From Lineus longissimus (Eukaryota > Nemertea > Pilidiophora > Heteronemertea > Lineidae), in the NCBI RefSeq assembly GCF_910592395.1, contig NC_088308.1:18491501-18555500 (forward strand): a stretch of 64,000 nucleotides of DNA. The letters are read 5' to 3'. Shown here in pieces: positions 10,150 to 20,125 of this stretch. Position numbers and translations under genes: made by a program. Under the pieces are notes generated by a model. The model had not been told where the DNA came from, did no database searches, and worked only from the letters and a program-made list of their open reading frames with translations. The stretch's first letter is position 1. Every line of letters begins with the position of its first letter.

Positions 10150-10930
10150 TGGGTCAGATTTCAGATGTCCCCTGAGGCTGAGGACAGGTTGCACAACATT
10201 TGTGACCCGTTCTAGCAAAACTAGTCGCATGTCGCACATAAGATGAGCCTATATGACACCTGGAGATAATAGAAGAAATTGATGTCGTCAGATTTCACAA
10301 AAGGCAGACAATAGTGAAATGAACAAACGATCCGTCTCAACCTGCCAAGCTCAGAGCGACATGCGACTGGTTTTGCTGGAACGGGTCACATTTGGTTCAG
10401 ATTTCAGATGTCCCTTGAAGACAGGTCAATGTCACAACCATATGGAGATATCGGTGTTTAGGTTTCAGAGATCACTTGAAGTCGGGTCGATGTCACAACC
10501 ACCAATATGTCCCTTGAAGACAGGTCAATGTCACAACCAGATAGAGATATTGGTGTTTAGGTTTCGGAGATCACTTGAAGTCGGGTCGATGTCACAACCA
10601 CCAATATGTCCCTTGAAGACAGGTCAATGTCACAACCAGATAGAGATATCGGTGTTTAGGTTTCAGAGATCACTTGAAGTCGGGTCGATGTCACAACCAC
10701 CAATAGATCTCCACAAATATGTGTTAAGATTTCAGATGTCCCTTGAAAACAGGTCAATGTCACAACTAGAAACAGATCCTGGTGTTCAGATTTGTTATGT
10801 CTCTTGGGGGGAAGGTCAATGTCACAACTACTAATAAGTGTTCAGATTCCCTTTAAGGACAGGTCTTTGACACAGCCACAAATCAACATCTGTGTTCAGA
10901 TTTCAGATGTGATCAGTATCACAACCACAA
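10150..10930. repeat. 99-bp minisatellite made of two diverged half-units
   Basis: Best copies at 10405-10700. Each 99-bp unit joins a CCCTTGAAGACAGGTCAATG half to a related CACTTGAAGTCGGGTCGATG half, both followed by TCACAACCA. Because 99 is divisible by three, a 171-codon frame (10319-10834) stays open through the array. It is a repeat translation, not supported as a gene. The array degenerates on both sides. Confidence 0.8.
10203..10388. mobile_element. 186-bp MITE inserted in the minisatellite
   Basis: The ends TGACCCGTTCTAGCAAAAC and GTTTTGCTGGAACGGGTCA are inverted, and the homology continues through AGTCGCATGTCGC. Both sides carry CATTTG (10197-10202, 10389-10394), a 6-bp target duplication. 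The minisatellite continues on either side, so the array is older than the insertion. Superfamily not assigned. Confidence 0.75.
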
Positions 10931-11220
10931 GTAGTGTTGGCTGAAGAAGCCATCAATAGGAAGAGGGGAGTCAGCAAATTCTTAACAAAAAATTATTGCA
11001 TGCTTCTCATATAGATGAGCTTTTGCCGTGAGCTACTTTGACGACTTATTTACCACTCTGCCACTGGTGTCCCATACATGTTTGTAAAACTTCAAATGCG
11101 AACAATTAGATTACTTCAGCTATTGCATGCTGCGGAAACTTGTGGATGTTGCCACTGCTTTGCGTGGTTAACACTTCGATATTCACCTCTAAAACACTAG
11201 AATTTCTTGTTTTATTGCAG

Positions 11221-11338
11221 TCCAGCCAGAGATGTTTTTCACAAAAGTATAATGACAAGTACTGAGCTATGGATTCAATTCACCTCACCACCATCCCCAT
11301 TTCCAAGCAATAACCAGCAAGATCTGGAGAATATCTAG
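11221..11338 (+). other. Exon-like unit, copy 1 of a tandem duplication
   Basis: Follows a good acceptor (TTCTTGTTTTATTGCAG). It has an open frame containing STELWIQFTSPPSP and ends LENI plus TAG immediately before GTAAAAATTT. The homologous unit lies at 11746-11865 and has the same flanking intron-like sequence. The in-frame TAG means that this copy would be terminal, or is not coding. Confidence 0.25.
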
Positions 11339-11745
11339 GTAAAAATTTAATTGATTCAAAATTGGTTCCTTGCCTCCTTTCCACGGGTCCGCAAAGACAG
11401 ACTTTGTACAGGTAATGAAACATTTCCAAGTGGTACCTTGAGGACATCTACAGTTGTGTCCAAAGACGACACCAGTTACATAACATGAAGAAGTGTACCC
11501 ATACAGTTGAGGGATAAATATGGAGAAGCTTCTGGATGTTTTGCTTGAGCGTTCGCTCTGGACTAGGAGGGTTTGTTCTCCGGAAAGTATTCCATCTTCC
11601 TTCAAGGGAGATGCTGAATTTTTTAACACCCCACCAATTGGGTTTATTGTCCTGGTGACTCCACATTTGGCCATCTGGCTTCTGGATGTGTTTTGTCGGA
11701 TACATTTTAATATTCACCTTATAACTTTGAATTGTTTTATTGCAG

Positions 11746-11865
11746 ACTGCGTCATGAGAAATTTTTTTCCTTGTGTAGCGAAAAGTGCTGAGCTATGGAT
11801 TCACTTCACCTCAACGCCATCCCCAATTTCTAGGAAGGATTATTTCAAATTGCGAACTTATAGAG
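11746..11865 (+). other. Exon-like unit, copy 2 of a tandem duplication
   Basis: Acceptor GTTTTATTGCAG, frame with SAELWIHFTSTPSP and KLRTYR, then G|GTAAACATTTT. Phase is 2 nt in, 1 nt out. The shared ELWI(Q/H)FTS(P/T)PSP core, with more conserved flanks around both splice sites, suggests duplicated exons. Protein family unknown. Confidence 0.25.
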
Positions 11866-12230
11866 GTAAACATTTTAAGTGTCCGTTTCCTCGTTGAAAT
11901 AGTCCACAGTCCTAACTTTCTGTGGGCTGTGAAAATGAACTTCCTACTTCAATATTCATTCAATAATACACCAAGGCTGTGAGTTCCAGCCTCGTTCACA
12001 TCATCTGTCTGCTGATGCCTAAACAATCTCACAAAGGACGATATAAATTTGAATTGCATTTTGTTTGAAAGGGAAGATTTCAAGGTAATACCTGACCAGA
12101 CTATAAAGTTTGTGTTTTGTCCAAAGAGACTGAAAGAAGCAGGCGTCTTTCAGTTGCAAATGCAGAATGGGAAGTGACTTTGAGACGTTACTTTACCAGC
12201 AAGAGAGGATCACATCTGTGGCCAAACTAA

Positions 12231-12980
12231 AGCTGTGTTCTCACTGGGCCTTTAAAACGTCTTGAAAACGTTTTAAGTCTTTAAAACGGTTTAGGGTGCC
12301 ACACTAGAGGGCCCTTAAAACGTTTTGAAACCGTTTTAACGAGAACAGTTCATGATGCGCTTTCAAGTCGTCTTGAAACCGTTTCAGCTAAAAAGGTTCT
12401 GTGGCGTTTTGAATGTGGTGCTATCAATGCGTTGTACGCATGCGCATTAATGATTTTTACTTTACTTCCGTACTGAAGCCTGGATGCTGCGTGTGTCTGA
12501 CATTTCATTTATTTTGTGCTTGCTTCGCTTAAAATGGCTGGGAGAGGTAATGTGTGGGCCAGGATAGAAGTTCTTGCCCTCCTGGGCCTATGGAGGGACG
12601 AGGACGTAGAGGGGCAGATGCAAAACGTCATAGAAATACTCCTATTTACGCCAGGCTGGCTGAGCTCATGTCTGATCAGGGGTGGGAGCGCACTCCTGAA
12701 CAGTGTCGCCGCAAGATTAGGGCCCTAAAGCATGATTATAACAAAACGAAAGCAAATTTGCAACGTTCTGGGACAGGTTCACGGAACATTTTGGCATTTA
12801 CAGATGGCAGGCCAGTCAACTTACAACCAAAACGACTTCAGTGTGACCCGCTCAAAACGTTTTGAAGACGCTTTGAGAATGCTTTTAAAATCTAGTGTGG
12901 CCTGTGCGTTTTTGCTAAAATGTTTTCCGTCGGACGTTTTACGGAGAACGACTTCAGATCGGATTCAGTGAGAACACAGC
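12231..12980 (+). mobile_element. PIF/Harbinger element, 750 bp, TSD TAA
   Basis: Ends AGCTGTGTTCTCACTG and CAGTGAGAACACAGCT are perfect 16-bp inverted repeats with TAA on both outer sides. Subterminal GTCTTGAAAACGTTTTAA-like repeats occur in both orientations near each end. The interior carries the Myb/SANT-like gene described separately. PIF/Harbinger elements encode a DDE nuclease and a separate Myb-like protein; only the latter remains here. Confidence 0.8.
12534..12865 (+). pseudogene. Myb/SANT-like DNA-binding protein, frameshifted
   Basis: A Myb/SANT-like (Myb_DNA-bind_4 type) domain is split between two frames. Frame A starts MAGRGNVWARIEVLALLGLW and RDEDVEGQMQ. From about 12620 the homology moves to another frame: KRHRNTPIYARLAELMSDQG, then WERTPEQCRRKIRALKHDYN. 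The W-ALL-LW, YARLAELM and EQCRRKIRALKHDY spacing matches the trihelical domain of Harbinger Myb-like proteins. The ORF ends soon after the domain. One frameshift separates the two halves, so it is inactive as it stands. Confidence 0.75.
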
Positions 12981-13137
12981 TTAAGATGGTCAGTTGGTAT
13001 GTGAGATTTTATTTGCATACTAATAGGACACTGGTACACAGCCCTTTGCTGGGCTATTATCCTATGGGACCCACCCCTGTCGCACAAAATTATATTGTCC
13101 TATTCCTTATTAGCAACAAAATGGTTTACTTCTGCAG

Positions 13138-13256
13138 GATCAACATTGAAGACAAACAGGCAACAGAGCTAAAGACAGCGACCGGCCAGGATGGTGCTGG
13201 CAAGCTGCAACAACATGTACAACTGTTGGGGGAGAAACTGGAGCCAAGCATATCCG
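13138..13256 (+). CDS. Orphan internal exon candidate
   Basis: Acceptor TTTACTTCTGCAG and donor CCG|GTATGG bracket 119 nt. The open frame reads INIEDKQATELKTATGQDGA and then GKLQQHVQLLGEKLEPSIS. Composition is that of an amphipathic helical protein rather than of translated intron. It needs two bases from the preceding exon and leaves one base. Joined to the acceptor at 14640 it would end after GQE. Family not recognised and upstream exon not found. Confidence 0.35.
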
Positions 13257-13512
13257 GTATGGTATTTTGCATAGGTTTTCATTGACAACTCGGTGAACTT
13301 TGTGAACCATATGTCATGAATGTCTTCACCCAAGTTTATGGAAAGACCATGATCCTCATCCATTGTGGAACATGTAGGTCACAATGCTTCTTCATTTTTT
13401 TGGTCTTTTGCTGACTGCACAAACTACCAATTTTTCTAAAAAACAAAAAGCAATAGCGGACACTTAATCTCATTGTGTTCTCATAACGTCATGAAATTTA
13501 GCCAAGTTTTAT

Positions 13513-13567
13513 TAGCTCAGCTGAAAAGCTGAGCTATTCATATGAGTAAATGGTAGAATGAGTGTCC

Positions 13568-13606
<39 letters not shown>

Positions 13607-13607
13607 C
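13513..13607. repeat. Hairpin TAGCTCAGCT...AGCTGAGCTA and (TGTC)n tract
   Basis: A palindromic AGCTCAGCT/AGCTGAGCT pair with an AAAA loop (13513-13536) precedes a TGTC microsatellite (13563-13607). Together with the following 150 bp this looks like the end of a dispersed repeat. Confidence 0.6.
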
Positions 13608-13727
13608 GTTAAACAGGCACGTTTCAAAACTATGGCGGATAGGCGATAGATTTTCCCTCTGAGGCGTTGAGACCCTTCAGGACTCCTGAATAGACCAAAT
13701 GTGGGTCCGGCAGGATGAGCGGTTTGG

Positions 13728-13741
13728 CCACTAGGTGGCAC
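13728..13741 (+). promoter_or_regulatory. CTCF-consensus match
   Basis: CCACTAGGTGGCAC matches the bilaterian CTCF core CCASYAGRKGGCRS at all 14 positions. It sits inside or beside a dispersed repeat. Binding is inferred from sequence only. Confidence 0.35.
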
Positions 13742-14006
13742 CGAGCGAAATTTTCCAAAAACTTTTCCAGCAGCTGATTTCTCAGTTGGGGATCATGAAT
13801 CAAATCTAATTTTATAGAGCAAAGCTTTCTCTTTCATTATCAATAGGCGTGGTTCATGAATTTCTCACCAGGTGGTGTTACTGGCGCAATTTAGTGAGCA
13901 TCCCCCAAGAAGAGCATTTTAAATTTCGCGCGAGTTATCCCACGTCCAATCACACGTGCAGCGAACGTCACGTCTCGAGTCTGCGCAGTTCAGACGTAAG
14001 GAGACC

Positions 14007-14042
14007 ATGCTATGGAATAGATCGCGTTCTGTCAATTCAGAG
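14007..14042 (+). CDS. Small two-exon gene, exon 1
   Basis: The ATG at 14007 opens MLWNRSRSVNSE and reaches a consensus donor (GAG|GTAAGT) in phase 0. A CpG-rich, promoter-like segment with CACGTG/CACGTC motifs lies just upstream (13930-14000). The product would be a 60-residue protein of unknown family. The start is the only ATG in this frame of the exon. Confidence 0.35.
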
Positions 14043-14639
14043 GTAAGTTCTCATTAAATTCACAATTTCATAGGCGATAATATTTGGCTTCTTGTGTTAT
14101 TGCATGTTGATGACATTAGGGAAGGCTTGGATTGTTTAATTGGATGTGATTAATTTGAAATAGTTCGTCGACGATCGTTGAAAAACGATCTGCGAAATGC
14201 AGCTTGGTTGGTCTGAGAAACGATGTCAAAGTCCGGCTTTAAATCATGGATTTCTCAACAAATAACTCTTGTCACATAGCAGAACTAATGTGAATAAACA
14301 AGACAATAATAAACATCGTTCTGATATCATCGGGTAAGGTTGCCAATAAACAGTGTAATTGAGGATCGACTCCAGCGATTTGAAATGTCAACAAACAATA
14401 AATGCGATAGCTGATACACACTGACACTTGCACACTGTACATAGCACAATGCTTCAAACGGGGCCGATTCATCACTCTTATCACAATGTATTCCCAATCA
14501 TATCAATGAACTTCCTTGATCATTCGGCCCTAGGCCTAGCGCCTTATCAGTTGTTGTTGGCCTTGTATTTGATATAAAACTTGGCTAGCTTACCTATTCT
14601 ATCAAAATTAAAATGTTATCTCCTCATCATGTTTTGCAG

Positions 14640-14786
14640 GACAGGAATGATCTGCAGCTGCATTTGAACATATTTGGTGACCACATCTCAAAGATGACCA
14701 AGAGAGAGGATCGAGCTATGACTTTGCACATCCCATCGACTTCGGTGTTCACCAGTGCAATCATCAGAAGAGCCAGGCAATTCTAG
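14640..14786 (+). CDS. Small two-exon gene, terminal exon
   Basis: Acceptor ATGTTTTGCAG. The frame continues DRNDLQLHLNIFGDHISKMT, ends SAIIRRARQF and stops with TAG. An AATAAA follows 45 bp after the stop, so the transcript end is well marked. No domain recognised. In another phase the same exon would end the 13138 exon after three residues. Both routes are possible, but the 48-codon frame favours this one. Confidence 0.38.
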   Translation, partial: DRNDLQLHLNIFGDHISKMTKREDRAMTLHIPSTSVFTSAIIRRARQF

Positions 14787-14830
14787 TATTCAAGTATTTC
14801 ATTCTGTAATACTTACCTCAAAATTTACTA

Positions 14831-14836
14831 AATAAA
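14831..14836 (+). terminator. Poly(A) signal AATAAA
   Basis: Canonical hexamer 45 bp downstream of the TAG at 14784-14786, in the sense of the small two-exon gene. Confidence 0.5.
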
Positions 14837-14989
14837 GATAACCGCATGTGGCAGTTGGTTAAAAAAATCAAGTCTATCTGTTTAAAGTTTTTACTTGCTA
14901 TCATTATTATCAACATTTCAATGGTGGCATTCTGCTAAGGTTTGTTAAGAGTTTCACTTGACTTAGGTGTACACTAGTAAAATATCAGC

Positions 14990-15104
14990 GACATTTTACC
15001 AACATTTTACCAACATTTTACCAACATTTTACCAACATTTTACCAACATTTTACCAACATTTTACCAACATTTACCAACATTTTACCAACATTTTACCAA
15101 CATT
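14990..15104. repeat. 11-bp satellite AACATTTTACC
   Basis: About ten nearly perfect copies begin directly inside the left TIR of the surrounding element, whose terminal sequence contains the unit once. The array has apparently grown out of the TIR. Confidence 0.85.
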
Positions 15105-15252
15105 TTTACAACAATTTTGCAACAAGCCCTTCAAGGCCCTGTGTTCACTAGCAACAAAATTGCAACAAATTAGCAACATTTTTACAACATGTTGGTAAAT
15201 TGTTGCAAACTTTTTAGTGGGAACAAAGGGAAATAGGTATTTTGGAGGGAAA

Positions 15253-15390
15253 ATGGATGATTCCAAGGAGAGAAGATGTGTTTTGAGTGCTTCTGCAGCA
15301 ATTTTAGCTGTCATTGTTGAGAGACGGAAGAGGCGGCGAAATAACCAAAGAGAATATGGACCAGGCCTGGATCAAAATGAGGGTGGATGA
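15253..15390 (+). pseudogene. Harbinger transposase N-terminus remnant
   Basis: ORF MDDSKERRCVLSASAAILAV then ERRKRRRNNQRE, 45 codons to a TGA. A hydrophobic stretch followed by an Arg-rich run is the usual start of Harbinger (HARBI1-like) transposases. Past the nested MITE the reading resumes at 16014 as KELRLTDKPSYKNF and TAG, which resembles the conserved ELRLxDxxSYxNF segment that follows the Arg-rich run in those proteins. The gene is broken by stops, the insertion and loss of the catalytic region. Confidence 0.5.
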
Positions 15391-15413
15391 TGGGGCATAC
15401 CACTGCCTGTTAA

Positions 15414-16011
15414 GGCCGCGTATCCATAGGGTATGCCCTTGTGTGGTGTGGCGTTATGGCGTAACAGCCTTGTGACCTAGGCACTATGCCCTGCGTCTCC
15501 ATTGGATATAACTTTTTGGTCATGTAGGCCTTTGTAGTCCTCATTTCGCAGCGGTCAATCGCGTTTATCCGCACGCTGTCATTATTTCAGAAGACAATTT
15601 CTCATGAATATTGAAAATGAAAATACAAGTAACTTGTATTTTCACTTGCAACATCAAATTGACATGTACATGTATATAAAACTTGACTTTTAAGCAACAA
15701 ATTACAGGTTCGTGCTTGTTATGATAATCATCAGTTTCGGGGTCCCAGAGTAGTTCCCGTTGATGAACCTCTTGAATTAATTTCGCCTCAGACATTGCTT
15801 CCGTGTTGTTCACTCGCAAAAGAATGGACATGTTCAATCCCAATATGGGCCTATATTCCCAATCCACAGTGCATATATGCCCGCAATGTGACACGGCATA
15901 ACCTATGGGAACGATCAATAACACCAACGAAGGTTCATTGTCCGTGTGGCGCGCCAGGCGGTAAAAAGGGAATGTTGTGCAGGGCACGGAACAGCCTATG
16001 GATACGCAGCC
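15414..16011. mobile_element. Nested PIF/Harbinger MITE, TSD TAA
   Basis: A 598-bp element with ends GGCCGCGTATCCATAGG and CCTATGGATACGCAGCC (one mismatch), flanked by TAA at 15411-15413 and 16012-16014. It lies within the transposase remnant of the outer element. ORFs inside it have no recognisable content. Confidence 0.75.
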
Positions 16012-16349
16012 TAAAGGAGTTGCGGCTGACTGACAAGCCGTCATACAAAAACTTCTAGAAAAGGTTTCATCACCCTCGAAGCAAGACACTCACTTGAGAG
16101 TTGCTATACCTGCTTCTTGTTCAAGTCACATGAACTCCGGTAGATCACATGACGCAAATCCTATTTCTGATTGGCTGAAGAGTTTGCAACATTTTTACAA
16201 CATGCAACAAAGAATTGCATTGCATTTAATTTGCAACAATTTTACAACAGGTTGTAAGACGCGTTTTGCTCTGTACACACTACGCAACATTTTTGCAACA
16301 TTTGTTGCAACTGGAAATGTAAAAATGTTGCTAATATTTTACTAGTGTA

Positions 16350-17786
16350 CACAGGCCTTTAGGCAATAATAGAGTTGGGTAGAGCATTTTGTTAATGTTA
16401 CCCTTTTAGTTAGGGAAACTGGTGCCTTCTGCATTAGGTGGACCCCACTTGCTCATCTGTCAGACCGGCCTCACACGTCGGCAGTAGAGTTTAAGGTCCA
16501 GTCTGCGAGATTTACCCATTTCTACCCAGCCAAAAGCGGGTGATTGGGCTAGTCTCTCCATGTGATTCAATTCGCATGGATTCTTGTGCCCCGGTGCTGA
16601 AAGGATCCCTTCACAAGGGCAGACTACATCCGGTGGCACTGAAGTATGGAAGAAAGACAGAAGACGACCAATTTGCGAAAAGGATCATCATCATCATCAT
16701 CATGGTAACAGCTGAGGATGAATCATGTTGCTGTGTGTAGAATTGATGGTCCAATATAGGTTAGGTTATCTGTTTGCGCACACATTGCAAGGGTGGAGCT
16801 TGCTTGAAGTAGATTGCGCCAGTCTACCGTAATTCACTGTTACACATCCAGAAGCTAATATCCTTAGGCTTTGAGTCCTTAGTTTAGTAGAGTTTGACGA
16901 GTAATGTAATATATACGAACAACGCAGCAACAACTCAGCTGAGCGCCAGGCCCTTGGGCCTCTTGTATATTGAGAACTGTACTCATTTTCCAGGAAGCGC
17001 TGTAGACCATGATCCGGTCCATGTATAAATGACCAGAGGGGTGCGTAATGACGTTAAAGAGCGGGAGCAAGAGATGGCGTGGTAACCAAGGACATCACCA
17101 AAGGGAGACGTAAGAATGACAGAGTGAGGACAGTAAATACATCTACCTTCATTCTGACAGCACACTTGCGCAAGGGTACGGCTGTCTTTGGAGCATCGTT
17201 TGCAAACTGGATGCAAATGACCTGAGCAGAATAACGAAGCTGGCAATGCTTGCTTGAGAGGTGTGCCGAAGAATCTCCCTGGGATCAAGCCTGGGTCTTA
17301 TTGCGTGGTAGCCACCAGCAGTGTTAATCAGATGATGACAATGTTACAATGTGTTTACAATTGGTCAACTTAAAATTTGCCTCAGTATTTAAATAAGCCA
17401 ATGATTGACAAGGACAAGGGGGAAGAAACTAGAAACTGACATCTTTACAAAATGCCTAGGTAGCTGGGCGTCTTATCAGCTATGCTACCTTGATTAGATA
17501 TTGAGAAGATGTATGCTTCAGCATGATATCAAAGAATCTTGCATTCAGTTATGACCTACAAATTACTTGCATGACAGTTCTAAATGTATCAAGATCTTTT
17601 TTAGCCTGTTGCAAGATCAGGGGCGTGGCTGTCACCGAGGTTGTCCAAGAGAGACCCGATGCTATATTACTGTTGAAAAAGACAAAGCGTTTTGGTTTGG
17701 AATGGCTAAGTATTGACTGACAAACTGTCGAAAAGGTGTGACTTATTTCTTGCCTGGTGTCTGAGAAACAGTAATGCCAGTCATTA
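16350..17786. other. Intergenic
   Basis: No gene can be supported. A minus-strand 101-codon ORF (16983-17288) has a Cys/His-rich stretch (FCSGHLHPVCKRCSKD and CCQNEGRCIYCP) that superficially recalls zinc-binding modules but lacks a complete RING or B-box pattern and exon signals. A (ATC)n run is at 16683-16702. Confidence 0.3.
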
Positions 17787-18342
17787 GGGAGCGTCAATTA
17801 AGTACGTACGCACGAAACTGCCAATTTTGAGACCTCCCCTCCCCCCCTGTATGCACCTTGTACGCATTGCCTCATACCCCCCTCCCCCCCTGTACGAGCG
17901 TACGCCTATAGAACCTTGAATTCCCTAGCAGACGAACAGACATAGTACCTGATTTTGCTACATTGTGGCGCCACAATCGGATTGGCGTCGTATTGGCAAG
18001 TCGACTGCGCAATTTTTCTCCGACGGCGACACGCATTACCGGGAAATTAAACGGCGCTGGAAATTGCTAAAACATTGTAGTCGGGTAACATCCGAACCCA
18101 GAAGCGTATGAGTTCACACATCTTGTGAAGAACAAGTATGATTATCCAAATAAGAATAAGAAAGAGGAGAAGATTTTTATGATAATATTTATTTTTCATT
18201 TGTTCAAAAAAATGGTTCTTGGGTTGCGTACGTACGCAAGACCATTAACCCCCACCCCCCCTCCCCCCCTGTACGCATAGTGTACGGATTTCATAGACCC
18301 CCCCCTCCCCCCGCAGTGCGTACGTACTTAGTGGATGCTCCC
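17787..18342. mobile_element. TIR element with GTACGTACGC ends
   Basis: The ends GGGAGCGTCAATTAAGTACG and CGTACTTAGTGGATGCTCCC are inverted, and GTACGTACGCAC continues the match. TTA precedes the element and TTG follows it, suggesting a decayed TTA duplication (Harbinger-like). Four CTCCCCCC-type polypyrimidine tracts sit symmetrically near both ends. Confidence 0.6.
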
Positions 18343-19945
18343 TTGGACATGTGACAGTGACAGCTTAATTGCCAACACAGGAACAAAAATTTGATGTCGG
18401 GCCAAGGACAATGCAAAGTTGGCACGATATTGGACTTGCAGACCGACTGTACAAACTTGGCAACAGCAAAATAAGCCAGTGAGGACGAGTCTGTGGCTGG
18501 ATGCCTAGCCAAATATCTTTTAGGTAGCTGCCTCTGCTAAAATGATAATGAAAGGATGAATGCCAGCAGGATGACTAAGTGACAGGAACATGTAATATAG
18601 CCTTAAAAATTTATGATCGTCCTAATAGTTTTCGCCTTCTGTTTCAGCAAGGTTTTAAGATTGGAGGACAGGGATGCCACAGAGGTCTGGACAAACTATT
18701 GCTAACTAGGAAGCACTAGCATCTGGAACAACTGCTGTGAAGGAGGACTGGGCACGTACAAAGAAAGATATTTTTCTTTCCAGCCATGTTGCCAGTGCCA
18801 CAAAGAACAGAGCTGAAGTTGGTTTCAGTTTAAATATGAACTTGAATTATCCGGGGCTGTCCAAGAGAGTCTCTGCATCATAAAGTAAGAGGACCAAGTA
18901 GCTTGGCTTGACGTGGGGAAATATCCACTGACTAGATGCCAACATAAACATGATAGAGGGCACTGATAATTAGATGCCCAATTTGCCTCCTTGGTGAGTC
19001 GTAGCATATTTGTTTTTTCGTGAGAAATACACTCTGCTGTAAAGCATGCATTTTAAAATGATTCCTTTTGCCTGTGATCTGAGCTTGTGCGAGACAATGA
19101 TGCAGATCATAGAACTGGGTGAGACGGTGACAGCTGGTTAGGAAGAAGACTCGTCAATGCATGTTTTAAAAAAATCAAAAGAAATTTGGCTGCAGTCAAG
19201 ACGTTCAATAGTTTGAGTTATTTTTCAGCGTGCATGGTTTCAAGGATTAGATGAGATTGAGAGATACAACATACATGGAGAAACATGTGTACTTTACATA
19301 AAGGTCTGTGTGTGTATCCTGAAGAGGGATTCAGTTGACTTTTGAAGGAGCAAATATTTTGAGTAAGAAAATTGTTCTTCATATTCCGTCAACTAGTCGA
19401 AAAGCTGTCAGCATTGAAGTTTCTTGTCTTCATTCAGGCAAGAGAGAATGCAGTCCCATAGAGCTTGAAGTAAAATACATGTCTCTGAACCTGGCTGACA
19501 TAGATTAAACCTGATTCCTGCCCAAATAATGGACAAAAATCTGCTCAACATCAAATTGCCTCAGACAGTGGACATGGCTGATTATCTGGAGATGGTGTTT
19601 AGTATTTCATCGCATTAATACACAATCCAAGGTGTGAAGGACTGAAGGTAGGTTGGCCTAAACATTAGGCATAAGAAACGGGACAACAACGCAGACAATT
19701 CTCAACATTTTGTCTTGCTGAATGTATGTAACAAGTTACTGACAACTATTCACAGAGTCTGAGCAAACGTGACGGTTGTCTGTATTGCACTTCATACCAG
19801 TGATCTGCTTATGGCAGCTAATGGCACTTGTTTCTAAAACAGCTTCTCATTTACCTAGTGTCTTCATATTTGGCAGATGATTATCTAGATGTGGAAAAGC
19901 CAGGGGACCGTTCCGCGTTATTGATTATTTTGTTTAGAAAATTTT
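18343..19945. other. Intergenic
   Basis: Unique-looking AT-rich sequence, no gene recognised. An acceptor-like CTTCTGTTTCAG at about 18655 precedes a 19-codon open frame, too short to support. Confidence 0.3.
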
Positions 19946-20125
19946 ATGAATGAAAACTTTAGTCCTATTCCAGCTCCTCCATCTGATGGCACAGACTGGA
20001 AAAGAGAAAAACTACCACACCATCGTCGTCCTGGTAATCAAGCCAAGATCAGTTCACGTGCTGAGGGTTGCAACTCCAACACCACTAACAAGATTTCACT
20101 GCGATCAGCTGACTGGAGAAAATGA
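19946..20125 (+). CDS. Candidate terminal exon, 59-residue frame
   Basis: After the acceptor-like ATTATTTTGTTTAG the frame from ATG reads MNENFSPIPAPPSDGTDWKR, then HHRRPGNQ and SLRSADWRK before TGA. Composition (Pro/Ser-rich, charged, disordered-type) is protein-like. A longer frame (19950-20291) overlaps in another phase and is equally unrecognised. No upstream exon was joined. Confidence 0.22.
   Translation: MNENFSPIPAPPSDGTDWKREKLPHHRRPGNQAKISSRAEGCNSNTTNKISLRSADWRK

Larger units (their letters stand above)
14967..16349 (+). mobile_element. Harbinger-like element with long TIRs, itself interrupted
   Basis: The ends GTGTACACTAGTAAAATAT and ATATTTTACTAGTGTACAC are inverted, and the homology continues into (A/G)ACATTTTTAC. 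Inside are a transposase N-terminal remnant (15253-15390, resuming at 16014), a second MITE (15414-16011) and many GCAACATTTTTACAACA-like subterminal repeats. A target duplication is not clear at the outer ends. Confidence 0.6.

Noticed and set aside
10319-10834. 171-codon ORF
   Set aside because: It is a translation of the 99-bp minisatellite and of part of a MITE; no independent coding sign.
16983-17288. Cys/His-rich minus-strand ORF suggesting a RING or B-box
   Set aside because: Cys/His spacing does not complete either fold and there are no convincing exon borders.
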